64,000 nucleotides of DNA from Callorhinus ursinus (taxonomy: Eukaryota; Chordata; Mammalia; Carnivora; Otariidae): the NCBI RefSeq assembly GCF_003265705.1, contig NW_020312904.1:3277236-3341235 (forward strand), in the 5' to 3' direction. The notes beneath the pieces were generated by a model that did no database searches, was not told the origin of the DNA, and saw nothing but the letters and a program-made list of their open reading frames with translations. Position numbers and translations under genes: made by a program. Numbering within the stretch: position 1 is the stretch's first letter; each line of letters starts with the position of its first letter. Shown here piece after piece: positions 1 through 23,000 of the stretch.

Positions 1-998
1 TTTTATGTGATCAGGAAGCTTATTCTAATTCCCACCGTGGGTCACAGTATTTTACAGACGAAACACCGCACACACCTGCTCTGAAGAAGGGACGTGAAAA
101 CCAGCCTAAGATACATGCAGCCGAGCGTGAGAAAGCTGGACAAGAGGACCCCCAAAGAACCCTGGGACCAGGGGCAGCTGCTCCCCACACCCCCCACCTT
201 CCCAAGTCCGACTCCAGCTACAGTGCCTCTCAACTGGTTTCCTTTCTCAGGAAAGCGGGTTTTGTTCAGAGTCATGCAGACGTCTGTCTGACTCTCCCCC
301 GCGATCTCCCGGATGCCCACCTCCACTGTAAAGAACCACTTCTGGCTCAAAGGCCACGGTGCACAGGTGTGACTGCCCTTGGCCCTGTGACACTGGGTCA
401 GAGAAGGCCCGGCTCCACCGCTGGGCAACATCAGACCTGCCTGGCCCGCATGCGCCAGGTTGGCCACGATTGCAAGCACCAGGCTCCCCAGTGTCAAGTT
501 CAATGAGCCACGGGAAAAGCCATGGGGGCTTTCAGTACCGTGGCTCCTTCCAACATCTCTCGGATGCAGTGCTAGGAGAGGCCACCGCACGGCACCCTCA
601 GAGCGTGCTGTGTGTGTGGTGGGGTCCACACGACACACGTGTGCCTGTCAGCTCGCACCGTCGCGTGCGGAACATGGGCTCTGGGGAGGGAATGTTCACC
701 ACCCGTGACCTCAAATGTGATTCTCACTCTAGCAACGGGAGGTTTCATCACCCCCATTTTACAGACGAGGAAACTAAGGTTGAGATCGTTGAAGAGGCTC
801 CACAGAACAGGTGCGGCCTAAGTCCTAGTCGGTCCCTCCCTATGTGCAGAGCAACGCGACCAGCCGAGAAACGGACAACAGCCAGTCATCAGGCAGGCAG
901 ACGTGTCTGCCCAACGCTACTTTTTGTTTCAAAAGGAAGCCCAGTCAAGCAGCGCGGATGGAGGCCTCAGGACACAGTTTAAAACAGACTCCAAATCT

Positions 999-1207
999 GG
1001 GGCGTCTGGGTGGCTCAGTCGGTGAAGCGTCTGCCTTCGGCTCAGGTCGTGATCTCAGGGTCCTGGGACCGGGCCCCATGTCGGGCTCTGCTTCTCCTCT
1101 GCTCCCATTCATGCTCACTCTCCATCTCTGTTGCTATTTGTCTCTCTCTCTCTCAAATAAAATCTTTAAAAAACACATAAATATAAATAAATAAATAAAC
1201 AAATAAA
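999..1207 (+). mobile_element. CAN-SINE
   Basis: tRNA-derived head (ggcgtctgggtggctcag), CT-rich middle and an A-rich tail. Near-matching target duplications (cagactccaaatct / cagattcaaaatct) lie at 985 and 1208. Confidence 0.9.
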
Positions 1208-1248
1208 CAGATTCAAAATCTTTTTTTTTTTAAAGAGGCTGGCAATCT

Positions 1249-1451
1249 TTTTTTTTTTTTTTTTTTTTAAAGATTTTATTTATTTGACAAAGAGTTAGGA
1301 AGAGCAGGAACACAAGCAGGGGGAGTGGGAGAGGGAGAAGCAGGCTTCCCGCGGAGCAGGGAGCCCGATGTGGGGCTCGATCGCAGCGTCCTGGGATCAT
1401 GACCTGAGCTGAAGGCAGACGCGTAAGGACTGAGCCACCCAGGCGCCCCAG
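1249..1451 (-). mobile_element. CAN-SINE
   Basis: Poly-T tail first, ending in tgagccacccaggcgccc. A perfect target duplication, gaggctggcaatct, sits at 1235 and 1452. Confidence 0.92.
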
Positions 1452-3192
1452 GAGGCTGGCAATCTTAAACCATGGAAAGGAACTCGCTCCGGGGGCTTCA
1501 TTCACACACCCTCACAGCTCTGTCCGCGGTCAGGTCGGCGCCACGCCCCCTTCACACACCCTAGTCAGGATGAGCCTGACTAGGCCGCCAGGCCCGGGCC
1601 CAGGAGCGCCGACCAACCCAGGCGGGCTCTGTGCTGCCCCGTGTGCACTGCCCCGCCTGCCCTCTGCCCAGGGATCCAGGCCCAGGCCGGGAGGCCCTAG
1701 TCCAGGTCTCTAGCGCAACTAAGTAAGAATTAAATAAAAAGCTCTCGTGTGCCTAGAAAACATGCTGAAAACAAAGACACTGTTGTATTACTACCACAAC
1801 TACACGTTAAAATGACTCAACAAAACATCCGTCAATGCGATGAGAGAAGTTTCAGAGCACCTATGGCCTAGCATAAAGGTCCAGACAGCTCTGGAAAGCA
1901 AACCATTTTCTAGAAGATAAGCATGTCTATTCAATTTGGAAATAAATCCTTTAGCCACTCAGGACCCTTAAATCCGTATTTACTTGGTGCATCCTGCTGC
2001 GGAGTTCTCAAGTGGCAGGACTCTGCATCCTTCCTGACACGGAGAGGTGGCCCCCGGGAGCACCCGGGAGGGAGGCCGAGGAAACCTGTCCTCTCTCCCT
2101 GCATCTGTCCCTGAGGCCCTGGCAGCAAGCCCGGCGGCTAAGGGCCCAGCGCCCCACAGGCAGCAGAGGGAGACCTTCCCACCAAGCAAACACTGTCCCT
2201 GTCTGTGCTCAAGGCGGGAAGGTTATCTGAGCACCCTCTGCTGTGAAAACAGGGGTGGGGACGAGACCTGGGCAGCCGAGCGCCTGCAGCACCCTCGGGG
2301 CTCCCGCAACACAGCGGACTGCACAACCAGGCTTAGTGACACGGAGGACAGAACTCGACCGGGGCCTGGCCCAGCAGAAAGGGCACAACTATGGAGCTGG
2401 GCCAAACTGGGCTGAGAGCCAGCTCTGCGGCCACATGGAGCCCAATCAAATGACTCCACGCCTCAGTCCCCTCACCTGTGAAGTGGGGCGAGTGCATCCA
2501 GCTCCACGCTCAGATGGGCCAAGCAGAACACGTGCCTGTCACAGCCATGCTCAGGGGAGAGGGGCAGGTGCCATGAGGCAGGCGGTCAGCAGGCCAACCC
2601 TCCGGCGATCCCACAACAATGGAAACTCCTTGCTCAGACGTGGCTCTGAGCTCCCTTCACAATGATGTGAATTCCTCTCTCCTACACACAAACGTACACC
2701 GGACAAGCCAGCAGCATCCCTGCTGACAGCTGGGCATTTTTCTAGAAAGGTGAAACTTGACTCCCTCTAACACCGAGAAACTGATTTGTACCCATAATCC
2801 CTGTAAACATGTTTTCCAGTAGGCCTGAGTGTCAGGCCCCGGCAACTGGGTGACACTGAAGTACATACACCTCAGTGTCGAGCCCTCAAGAACTTGATGG
2901 TAAGCGACAAGGCCTGTGAGCGCTCCAACTATCAACAACTGTGTCCTCAAATATAGGAACCTTCGAGTGAGTAGCAGAGTGTAAGGAGCTGGGTTAGAAA
3001 TCACAGGAGCAGGTTCCAACCAGGCTCTACGGGGAGGTGGCCCTCCTGGTAACTGTAGTTTTCACAACCAGCAAGCTAGTGCGGAAGACACAGAGACGCG
3101 GAGGGAGCGCTCGGCCAAGGACCCGCTGCCGCGCTCCAAAGCAGTCTCCTCTGCACCAGTCCTGAAGGTCTGACCCGGGTGCTCTAACTTAC

Positions 3193-13519
<10,327 letters not shown>

Positions 13520-15636
13520 TTAAGCAGGGGAGCGAAACGATCACATCTAAATTTCGAAAGATTCTCCTGGCTGCCCTGTGCAGAGGACGAGCTGGGAGCC
13601 TGGTTAGCAGCCCGTGGCAGCCACGTGGGGAAGGGTGCATGTGCCGGTCGACTCTGTAGCCCTTGCCTGCGGGAATGGATGTGGGGGGATGAGAGAGTGT
13701 GGAGGACTTGATGTGGCCCGCCAGGTCAGCTCCAGCGGGTCAGGGGCCTTGGGCCCTCGTCGTCCAACCGGAGATGTGGCTGTTCCCGAATGCTCGCGCG
13801 CGGGAGCGCACGCGCCGGGGCAGATGACCGAGGGCAGGCACGTCTCCGCGGGAGGGGAACAGCGGAACCGGGAGACGTTCGCTGGGCCTAAAGAGAGTGG
13901 GAAGGTAGGAGGTGATGAAAGCAAAGGGGGAGGCCCGGATAAGAAACCTGGACGGAGCAGAGCCTGCCGGCTGAGGGGCTGGGGGAGGGAAGGGGTGGTC
14001 AGTGCGGAGGGCCAAGGCAGGGGCTGGCACGACTCCCCGGGGCCCACAGGACAGATTTGCGCTGACACCGGAAGCTGTGGTCCACACAAGCAACATCAGG
14101 CATCCTTTGTCAGCAGTTCTGAACTTTCTTCACTTCAAACCCCGTGTCACATTTTACAGGGTGGCCCAGAGGACACGCCAACCTACACATAGAAAGCATA
14201 AAAAGAAGCCTCTCTAAACAGTTTTTATATTTGCAGCGTGCCATGTACTCCGTTATTTTCCATTTGGTTCTCTTTCATTTTTAAAAACCACGGGTGAGTC
14301 CACTAGATTGATTTCATGGAGAATTTGGACCATGGTTTGAAAGTGCAAGGGAGGAGGTGCCACGGCAGATGCAAATAGATGGGAATCAGGCCAATAACAC
14401 ACACACCCTGAAGCCTCAGGTTAGAACTGTGCTAGTTCCTTAGCAGTTTCTTAGTAGACTGGCAGTGGACCAAATGTTTAAACATGGATAATTATTAAAG
14501 CAAGCCATTTTCCTGAGGGTGGGAAGACCGTAAGGGTCTGGAGAGAAACGAGGAGGGACCCAAGTCTCCGTTTCTGAGAAGAAAAGCAGGACTTGCCAGC
14601 TAGAGAGTCGTGGCCGCTGGTGCCAAGGGCGGGTAACAGGGTGAACTCTCTGACAGAAGGGACGGTCAAGGGCCCCGTGGGGAAGCAGGGGAATGACAGC
14701 TTTTTCTGAAGAATAAGGTATCATCCAACACAACATCCAACGAGAGTATCTATCTCATCTCACACTTCCCGGAAGAGATGAGCAGACACAGCAAATTTGG
14801 GGGTGAACCTTTGGTGGAGTCTGGCAGTGGCTGAGTTGAGGCCACTGGACGTTTTGGCTCAGTCTAGAGGACCACGCCCTTCCTGGGTGTGGCAGTTTGG
14901 TACAAGGTTAGGGTGGAAGTCCAGTTTTCTTGCCTAAGCAAAGGGGTTTGGGTTTAGGTATGCTGCAAACCCCCCCCCACAGTGGCGGAATCATGATCAC
15001 GTTTGCAACATTTTCTGCAGCTTTTCAGTTAAAGATCTAGCATTTCAGCTACTTTGGATGGTTCAGCCATGAGAAGGAAAATGACGTCCCAGGTGCCATG
15101 TGCCAACAGGGATATAAGATTTCAGAGACGTGCCCCAGGAGGTTAATGAAATATGTAAAAGTGGCGTGAAGTCAGACCTCTTAAACCTGGGAGCTTGGCC
15201 CTCCAGTGGCCGCCAAGTCACCTCACACTGTGCAGAGAACATGGCCAGCACTCAGGGAGCTCTAGAGCATCTGTCTTTTTAATAGAATTAAAATCCTATT
15301 ACTTCTGTCCTGCCTGGGGGTGCCTGTGGATTGGGTGATGCCCCTGAGCCCCAAGAAGAGCCTGGTGGCTCCCGAGGCAGCCCAAGGGAGGGGAGGGGCC
15401 TTGGATGAGAAGAGCCAGGGAGCAGGCCAAGGCCCAAAGGCCCAGCTCATCCCCTCGGTTTGGATGGGATGGCCAGAACCCCACTTAATGATCGTATATT
15501 AGCTAAGAGTTTAATGTCCCTCCCTCCCACCAAACTGTAAAGCCCCCAGAAGGTAGGGGGGGATGCATGAGCTTTGCTCCCTACTGCATCCCTGGGAGCA
15601 ATGCCGCCTGCCTATATTAATCTCCATCAATATGCA

Positions 15637-15741
15637 GGGCGCCTGGCTCTCTCAGTAAGAAGAGCGTGCGATTCTTGGTCTCGGGGTCATGAGTTCCAGC
15701 CCCATACTGGGTGTGGAGATTACTGAAAAATAAATAAAACG
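15637..15741 (+). mobile_element. Short CAN-SINE, older subtype
   Basis: Head gggcgcctggctctctcag, then gtcatgagttccagcccc and an A-rich tail. Confidence 0.8.
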
Positions 15742-16327
15742 TAAATAACATGTGAATGAATCAATTCAATTCCAGGTTTGGGGTTTTCCCCTGTGAACTG
15801 AGGGGCCACACCAGACATCAGAGGACCCTTGCATTAATATTGGATTCTAACATTCTTGCTGCCCACAGGAACAGAGACGAGGGGGGAGTGGGCCGCTGTG
15901 ATTCCGGTCGGTTCTCTGCTCCCCTGGCCAGGGAGTGTACCTTGAGCAAGGCGCCCTGCTTCCAGAGTCAGCACTCATACTCGCAAGCATTCCTGCCTTT
16001 AAATGTGAAGCTTTTCTCTGCAGGTGAAATGCTTGCCGTTTCTAGATAGCATAGGAATCACCTTTCCATTTGAGGCCTTAACCAAAGAAAGCTCAAAGCA
16101 CAGCCCCCGGCTTGCTTCCCTCAGCGCTCTGTGGACCTAGGTTTCCTGGTCTCGGCCAGCAAACACCAGATGGGAGCCCAAAAAAGCAGGTCCCATGACT
16201 ACTGTCTGCTGTGAGGCCACTGAACTAGGACTGAGAAATTTTCTATACATTTCTATACTATAGAAATGAGGTATCTATATAGATCAGCGGCTTCCAAGCC
16301 AGCTAAGTTTTAGAAAATATTAAATTA

Positions 16328-16460
16328 GGGGGTGCCTGGGTGGCTCAGTTGGTTAAGCGTCTGCCTTCAGCTCAGGTTATGACCTGCTTCTCCCTCTGCC
16401 TCTGCCGCTGCCCCTGCTTGTACTCTCTCTGACAAATAAATAAAATCTTAAAAAAAAAAT
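16328..16460 (+). mobile_element. CAN-SINE with internal deletion
   Basis: Head and CT-rich end are present but about 60 bases between ggttatgacc and tgcttctccc are missing. Confidence 0.85.
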
Positions 16461-16534
16461 AGTTTGGATAACTTAAATCTGATACTAATAAAAATAGTTA
16501 CACGTTTGAAAATCAAGATAACGTTAAAAACCAA

Positions 16535-16918
16535 GCTGTGTTTTAATACATTTTCATTTATTTTACAATTTAATTTAAATCTAGAATTATTTAACTTTTC
16601 ATACAAACTTAATTTTAAAAACAGTCACTTGCTATTTTACATACAAAAGATTCAAAATTCTTCACCTGGAGCAACTGCAACTCCACGCTCCAGCCCAGTG
16701 CTCGGGGCAGCACTGAGGGGAGCTGACAGGCACCAGTGGCCTCGGGGCCCAAAACACCCCCCAGTCCCGCAGCACTCCCTCCAGGCATGGGACCTTCACT
16801 GAGGGTGGTTTTATCCCCCAAAACAACTTCTCCTAAGATTTATTTCTAAGGGTTGAAAGCCACCTTAGGACTGACAGTTCTTTTAGAAATAGTGAAAACA
16901 CAAAGGACTGTATTCTCC
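16535..16918 (-). other. GTSE1 3' UTR, probable, with two AATAAA candidates
   Basis: AATAAA occurs on the minus strand at 16844-16839 (75 nt past the stop) and at 16562-16557, in an AT-rich stretch typical of a 3' end. I favour the distal one because the AT-rich, non-repeat sequence continues to it. A SINE begins the next block at 16460 and below. Confidence 0.45.
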
Positions 16919-17002
16919 TCAGAACTTGAGAAGTGGAGAATCCATGTTTTCCTTGTCAGCCTCGGGACTCAGCTGGATCAGAGGAGAAGCCAAGTCTATC
17001 AG
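16919..17002 (-). CDS. GTSE1: GTSE1 terminal coding exon
   Basis: Encodes residues 683-709, LIDLASPLIQLSPEADKENM then DSPLLKF, followed by TGA at 16921-16919. It holds the last LIDL box, a KEN motif and a leucine-rich segment. The acceptor is CTCTTGCAG|CT. Confidence 0.96.
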   Translation of the reverse strand: MIDLASPLIQLSPEADKENMDSPLLKF

Positions 17003-20000
17003 CTGCAAGAGAGAAGCAACAGCAGGTGAGCAGCGTGGCCACATTGCCCCTCGCACAGCCCGTCGGCTCCCTGAAGACCCGGCTGCCCTTGAGTCCTCCG
17101 GGCCACGGCTCAGTGCTACCAACCGCTTGGGCACAGGGACATTGCAGCCGTCCTGTCTACGCAGATGGACGGAGGAAGTGCCACACGAAAGAAGTCGGAG
17201 TGCCCTCGTCACACAATAGGCACAGGGGAACCCTGGAGTGACAGCGATGTGACACCCGCCCTCAGAGAGCCCCGGGCTTCCCGGGCAGGATCCCACAGCA
17301 GGACTTGGTGAATTCCAAGCTCATGCTACCAGTGGAGTGTGCCCGGAGCCGTGTCACTTTGGAAACCGCCCTGGCCACTCTCGAGGGTCACCATGAAGCA
17401 CTCTGGGATGAGGAACAAACCCAGAACGGAGCCCACCCAAGACAAGGCCACCACGGAGCTTCCTGCTGCTCCTCACCTGTCCCACCTCCTGGGGAGGCTT
17501 GGACGCAGTGTTTCTGTTCATGTCTGGAGTGTTTATCAGCAGGTCGATCAGAGGTCTACTCTCAGATCCCAGAACCACATGTCCTTCTGGACTATTGCAA
17601 AAGTCAATGAGAGGGATGTCGATGAGGGCTGTGCTTTCAGCTTTTGGAGTGATGGCCAGTTGGTCCAGTTTGATATCCACGAGAATAGCCTAGACAAGAA
17701 CCCAAGACTTAAAAGCAGTTCTAGCACCTTTTTGTCAACTATGTTGAGGAAACATAGGAACCCCAGGGAAGGATGGGCCTTAGCGGGCTGCTGGCTGTGT
17801 GTGCCCGTGCTGAGTTCTCTCTTCTCTGGCCGCCTCCACACAGCCCCAGCCCATCCACCTCCCTCCGGGCTGCAGCCCACACAGGAGCTCCCACCGAGGC
17901 TCCCACTGCTGCCCTGTTTCCTACTTCCCGTCCTCTGAGCCCCGGCCCTCTCTGGTCAGACACAGGGCAGGGGTGTGGCTTCTGTGCCTGCTGCAGGCTG
18001 GGGGTCCTCACTCCCTCTCTCTGGCACGGCTGGCCCCGGAGGCCCCGAGGACAACGGACCAAGTCCTGGAGAGCGACTCTGGGGACCACCTTGCCGAGTC
18101 AGCCTGCGGCAGGGGCAGGCTCCGCTTATCCAGGGTAACAGGTGTACCTCACTAGTGGGTGTGTCTCCAGGTGGCTGGGCTGCATCCAGCACGACTTCTG
18201 TGCTGATACTTCCTGAAAGAGTCAAGCCAGTCTTTTCTGGAGAAAAGTTAAGCGCCTGTGGTACAGCCGACAGAGGGGAAAGGGACCCGTCAGGAGACGA
18301 GTCCTCGCGCCTAGAGGTAGCCTTGCTGTGGGTCTCCCTCGTTGGTGCAGCTCTGCCAGACAGAAAAATGGGAAATCTTAGGAGGGGACTTCTGTCCGTC
18401 TTAGGATTCTAGTTTTGGAGGAGGTGTGAAGTGCAGCATTCCAGCCCCATCTGTGACAGCTCTGAGCGACAGCGACCGCAGGACTCTCCCAGGGATCCAG
18501 TCACAAAGACCACACCAGACCCCAGAGCTCTGGATGTGAGCGCACCTTACGGAGCCCTCTGTCCAAAGGGCTCCTCCCAGTGAGAGGCTGTGCCCACAGA
18601 GACACGGGATTGAGGCAGAGGCTCTCCCACCTTGCCCAGCTCAGCAGCCCACCTGGGATAGGACGCTCAGTGGGGACTATGATGACGGATCAAGCAAGTG
18701 CCCTCCCTCACTTCAGAGGGCCACTGACAGGCTCCTGTGGCCGTTGCTGAGCAGATGTGATGAACCTCGGCCCGGCTGGTTCCCGACAAGTGACTCACCC
18801 ACCAGACCAGGCAGGCTTTCCAGTGTAAGAATCACCTGGGGACTTAGGAATCTGAGACAAACTTATTGCAGCCTCTACCTCTTACCTCACTGAAGACTTT
18901 TTCTGCGGCTCAGAAGAAAGCCACCGAGCAGGCACACACAGAGGCGAAGCCAGAGCTCTGGGCACGGTTTTAGGGGTCATGAATGGAAGGCCAGAGAGCC
19001 GACGGCTGGCAGGTGTGGGCAGGGCTGACACGTGCTTCGTACTCATGGGGGTCCTCGTACTGTTTACAAGGCTTTGTGGGGCTGCCACTGATGAGTGTCT
19101 AGCAGGAGTGCTATGGACAACAACCCTGGAAAAACAAAGTTGGAGTCTTCAGCAGACATGACTAAAAACAAAAACAAACAAACAAACAAATCCATTCAGC
19201 CAATATGCTAATGAAGTAAAAAGTCCTATGATTTCAACGTAGGAGATAAAAGATTCAAGCCCACCAAGCCTGTTGGAGGTCTGCTCTGGGAAGGAAGGGC
19301 TGCCCCAGCCCCCTAGGAGGCCCTGGTGTGGGCCTCTGGTTCCTCAACGAGTGGCCTCTCCACACTACCAAACGTGATGGCACCTTCCAGGTGGTGCCGC
19401 GCAGAGGCAGAGCGTGGGAGGTTCAGAGCACATCTGGAAGTCACCTTCTGATGGGGTAGGTATTTGCAGAAGGAAAGGCAGACCCACACTGGGGCCTGGC
19501 CTGGGCTCACGAGCCTGTCTGCTCATTCCCAGTGGTAAGAGCACCGGAGCACACGGAGCACACGTGAATAAATCAGGGTAGCTGCTGCTGATTTCTCACA
19601 CCTCCCTCCTTCCAACCTTGGCAATACACGTGGCTTCGACGGCCAGTGAATCCTGCCCATCTGTGTGGAGCCAGCTGCTATTTTAAAATAAACAAGCCAA
19701 GGCCGTCCCAATGCGCAGCCCGCAGGAGGGCCGCGGGTGACACACCATCCATCAAGGACAATCTTTACGTGCTTCAGAAAGAGTCTGAAAACAAACTTTA
19801 ATTAACATTAACTGGAAAACTGAATCACTCCAGGGGCACCAGCAGGAGGGTGGGGTGCTCTCAAGCCGAGCAGCCACTCTCTGCAGTTCTGGAACCACTG
19901 CCTTACTCCCTCTACTGCTGAACTCCAGTGAAAACAGATAAAAATGCAAACAACTGTAATCTTCAGAGTAACCCTGGGAGGCAGGAACTGCTGTCCTGTT

Positions 20001-23000
20001 GCACAGGCGGAGGACCGAGGGACAGGGCCAAAGTGAGGCAGGCTGCAGCCGTCTGGCTATGGGTGTGAGGGGGAAGACTCACAGCATGGCTAATGCTGTA
20101 AGGGGAGGCATCCGCCCAAGCCAGGAAGCAGCTCCCAAGTTCACACTCAAGTAAATGAAAGGCCGGGATCAAGGAAAGACTCGCAGATGGCGCAGGCCGG
20201 CCTGTGGCAGGGCCAGGATCAGGGCCCCTGCTCAGGCGTCTGAGTCATCGCTTGTCTTACCACCTGTCCCAGCCCAGCCCGGCCCACACCCACATGCAAA
20301 GCAGCACTCCCATCCTGGCTGCACGCAGGCCCTGGAAACACTGCTCCCCTGGGTGAGCGTCCTCACTCCCGCCTCTGCTCGCAGCGGATGTGCACAGAGT
20401 GGAGCAGTGCTGGGACAGCGTCCTGCCCTGGGACAGAGTGCCCACAGCCGTGCTGGGGCCAGGCCATCAGAAAGGGCCCTCTGACCCCAGCAGATGGCAG
20501 TAAAGGGTGGGCAAGGGGAGGACGGTCACTGGCCTGGGCCCCTCACGCGCGTGTGTGCGCGTGCATTCTTAGTGTTTGCAGTATCTGCTGTGCTGAGTGT
20601 GCCCCGTCCCCACTGCACAGCTGAGGAAACGAGGTCAAGGCTGTCCAGGAACCTGCACTGGGTCACAGACCAGGGACAGTGGAGCCGGGGATTCAAAACC
20701 AAGTCTGAATAACACCACCACACCAAGGGTTTGCACCCATGACACAAATGAGAGCCCCCTTTTACAACAGTGGGGGTGGACGTTTCTGCCACCAGGTCAG
20801 GCCTGAGAGTTGGCACGCTACACCACAGATGGCAAGTCTTCGACTATTGCGAGGCGGATGGAAGTGACACTTGCCCTCGGGAGCCCAGGCCACACCCCAA
20901 CAGACCAGGGCTCAGGCCAGTGGGGCCAGGCTGTGGGGTACCACACACATGCTTGAGAAAGCTCGGAGAGACGAGCAGGTTCCTTCTCAGAGTGATGTAA
21001 AATCAAAGGACACGGTGACTCCTCACCTCCCCGCCGACGTGCAGGACTGCGGTCTCTGGGCCCGGCAGGACTTCGGCGTCGCACTGTCCGGGGGCTCACC
21101 TGGGGCAGGAGAGGAAGCGTGTACAGTCAGTCACATGTGGGGCAAGTGATAAACCCACCACCTGGGGCTCTTCACCAGGGGCAACTCTCCTCAAACACTG
21201 AAGGCTCCGCTGCAGGGCCCGGTTCATATGGTCCCCGTGCCGTGTCCCCTCAACAATGACAGCTGGTGTCACGCCCACCAGTGCCCGTTCCCGAGGGAGC
21301 ACGCTGTCACACCGTCGCAGAGCGGGGGTGTTCTGAGCAGTGTGGTGGCTCCCCGCAGCCTCACCAGCCCTGACTTCATGGGAACAGTCTGACGCAGGGC
21401 CAAAGATGAAAGGTGCTCGTGAGACAGCCCTGTCCCTGACACTGTGAGGAAAGGAGAACCCAATTCCAGAGGAGCTGGAGGTGCCATTAAGGGCACGAAC
21501 GGACAGCAGAGGGTAGCAGCTGATAGGCAGTGGGACTGGCACAGGACAAGACCGGCAGACAGATGTTGCCGAAGGAAAGGCAGCCATGGCTCTGGGCAGC
21601 CAGCAAGAAAGGAAGCAAACGCTGCTGAACGCAGTCCGCATGCCCTGTGCCGTGGGATACCCTGAAGAACCCACTTCTGCAAACACACTGAGCTCTCTGC
21701 TGGAATCTACATTTTATCTCCAGGTGTGGCTTCTCCCTTGGGATCCAAACTCATACATTCAACCACCTGCTCAACACAGCCCACCGGAGCCCTGTGGCAT
21801 CTCCAACTCAACAGGTGCAAACTGGGCCCGTGGGCTGTGCCCCAGGGCTGCTCTTCCTTGAGCCCTCCCCTGATATGGTGGGAGGCGGCACCCAGGTGGC
21901 CTGCGGAGGCCCCCCTCCACACTGCCGCATGCTCTCCCACCACCACGATCTCTAGTCCACATCACGGCAAGGCTTCTGCATGGCTGTCCCCGCTTCCATT
22001 CTTGACCACGAGGGCCTGCTCGTCCCTCAGGAGAGGCAGCTGTCGAGGGCCTAAAGCCCTGTCCCGTGGTGCCCCCTGCACTGAGAACTACTCTGAACCA
22101 TTCCTCAGTCATGAGGTGCTACGTGAGCCAGCAGCTGCCTCTCACCTCACCTCCCACCTTGTTCGCTAACTTGGCTGAGGTTGCTAGTATTTGTTCAATA
22201 GCCACTCTTCTCTTCTCAGTAGGAGACATTAGTGAGGCAGGAACACAACATGTCTCTGCATCCCTGGCAGGCGAGCGCAGTCACGTGCCTGAGGCCTGAG
22301 CGATGGGACGGAGATGGAAGCGGCATATGCAGCTTCTGGGAAGCACCCTGCTCCTCCTCACCAACCCCGTCTTCGCTGCTGACGGGTGGGAAGGCTGGAG
22401 CAGGGGCAGCCGTACTAGAGCACGAGGAAGAGAGGCTAAGAACAAGGCAGAGGAGGCTCCGGGGCAGTAAAGGCCACCTGCGCCAGCCGGCGGTGCTGGA
22501 AACTTCAGACAGCTGCCTGGAAAGCACATCCACTTGGGAGAGGCTACAACTACCCTCTCCCTTGAGTCAGCTCTGTACAACATTCCACATTATACACATT
22601 TCTGAGATTAATTTACCTCGACCAAACATCCACCCGCTACCTGCCGGACACCATGCTGGTGCAGACGGGGAGAGGCCACGCCAGCCCGGCAGCCTTACTG
22701 ATCAGAGGAGGCTGGGGGGGGGGGGGGCGAGCATTTGGGGGGCAGCCCTAGACAGGTGGGAGCTACAGAGGAAGAGCTCCAGAAATGGGGAGGGAGCCAG
22801 AGTCCCCGGCTGTGCAGGAAATAGCAGCACGCGAGCAGCGTGAGACTCTGAAAGGCCCCGATGAAGACAGCCACCAGGAGCAACTGCCACCACTCACACA
22901 GGGCTGGGGGACTGCCACGTCCTTTCAGCCAGAGCAGAAACCTCGGGAGCACACAGCACGTTTGGCAGGGACTCGGACAGGCTACGTGTTCATAGCCGGG

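Larger units (their letters stand above)
1..3192. other. TRMU intron 4, partial
   Basis: Holds two facing CAN-SINEs (999-1207 plus, 1249-1451 minus), a MIR-like core near 740-800 (ccattttacagacgaggaaa) and a second MIR-like relic near 2390-2530. The long minus-strand open frame at 42-638 resembles no TRMU exon. No further exon was recognised. Confidence 0.7.
17003..21026. other. GTSE1 introns between exons 7 and 11
   Basis: The introns at 17003-17476, 17690-18147 and 18353-18885 look unique, with nothing recognised. The intron at 19126-21026 carries MIR-like relics near 19960-20230 and 20575-20710. Confidence 0.6.

Noticed and set aside
42..638. 198-codon minus-strand open frame, considered as a further TRMU exon
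   Set aside because: Its translation matches none of the remembered TRMU downstream blocks (KLLQAADSF, CFIGKRNFEHF and others) and part of the region is MIR-like.
16248..16268. 21-bp AT-rich palindrome with a 1-nt centre
   Set aside because: Short AT-rich palindromes of this size are expected by chance or slippage in intergenic DNA; no accompanying structure.
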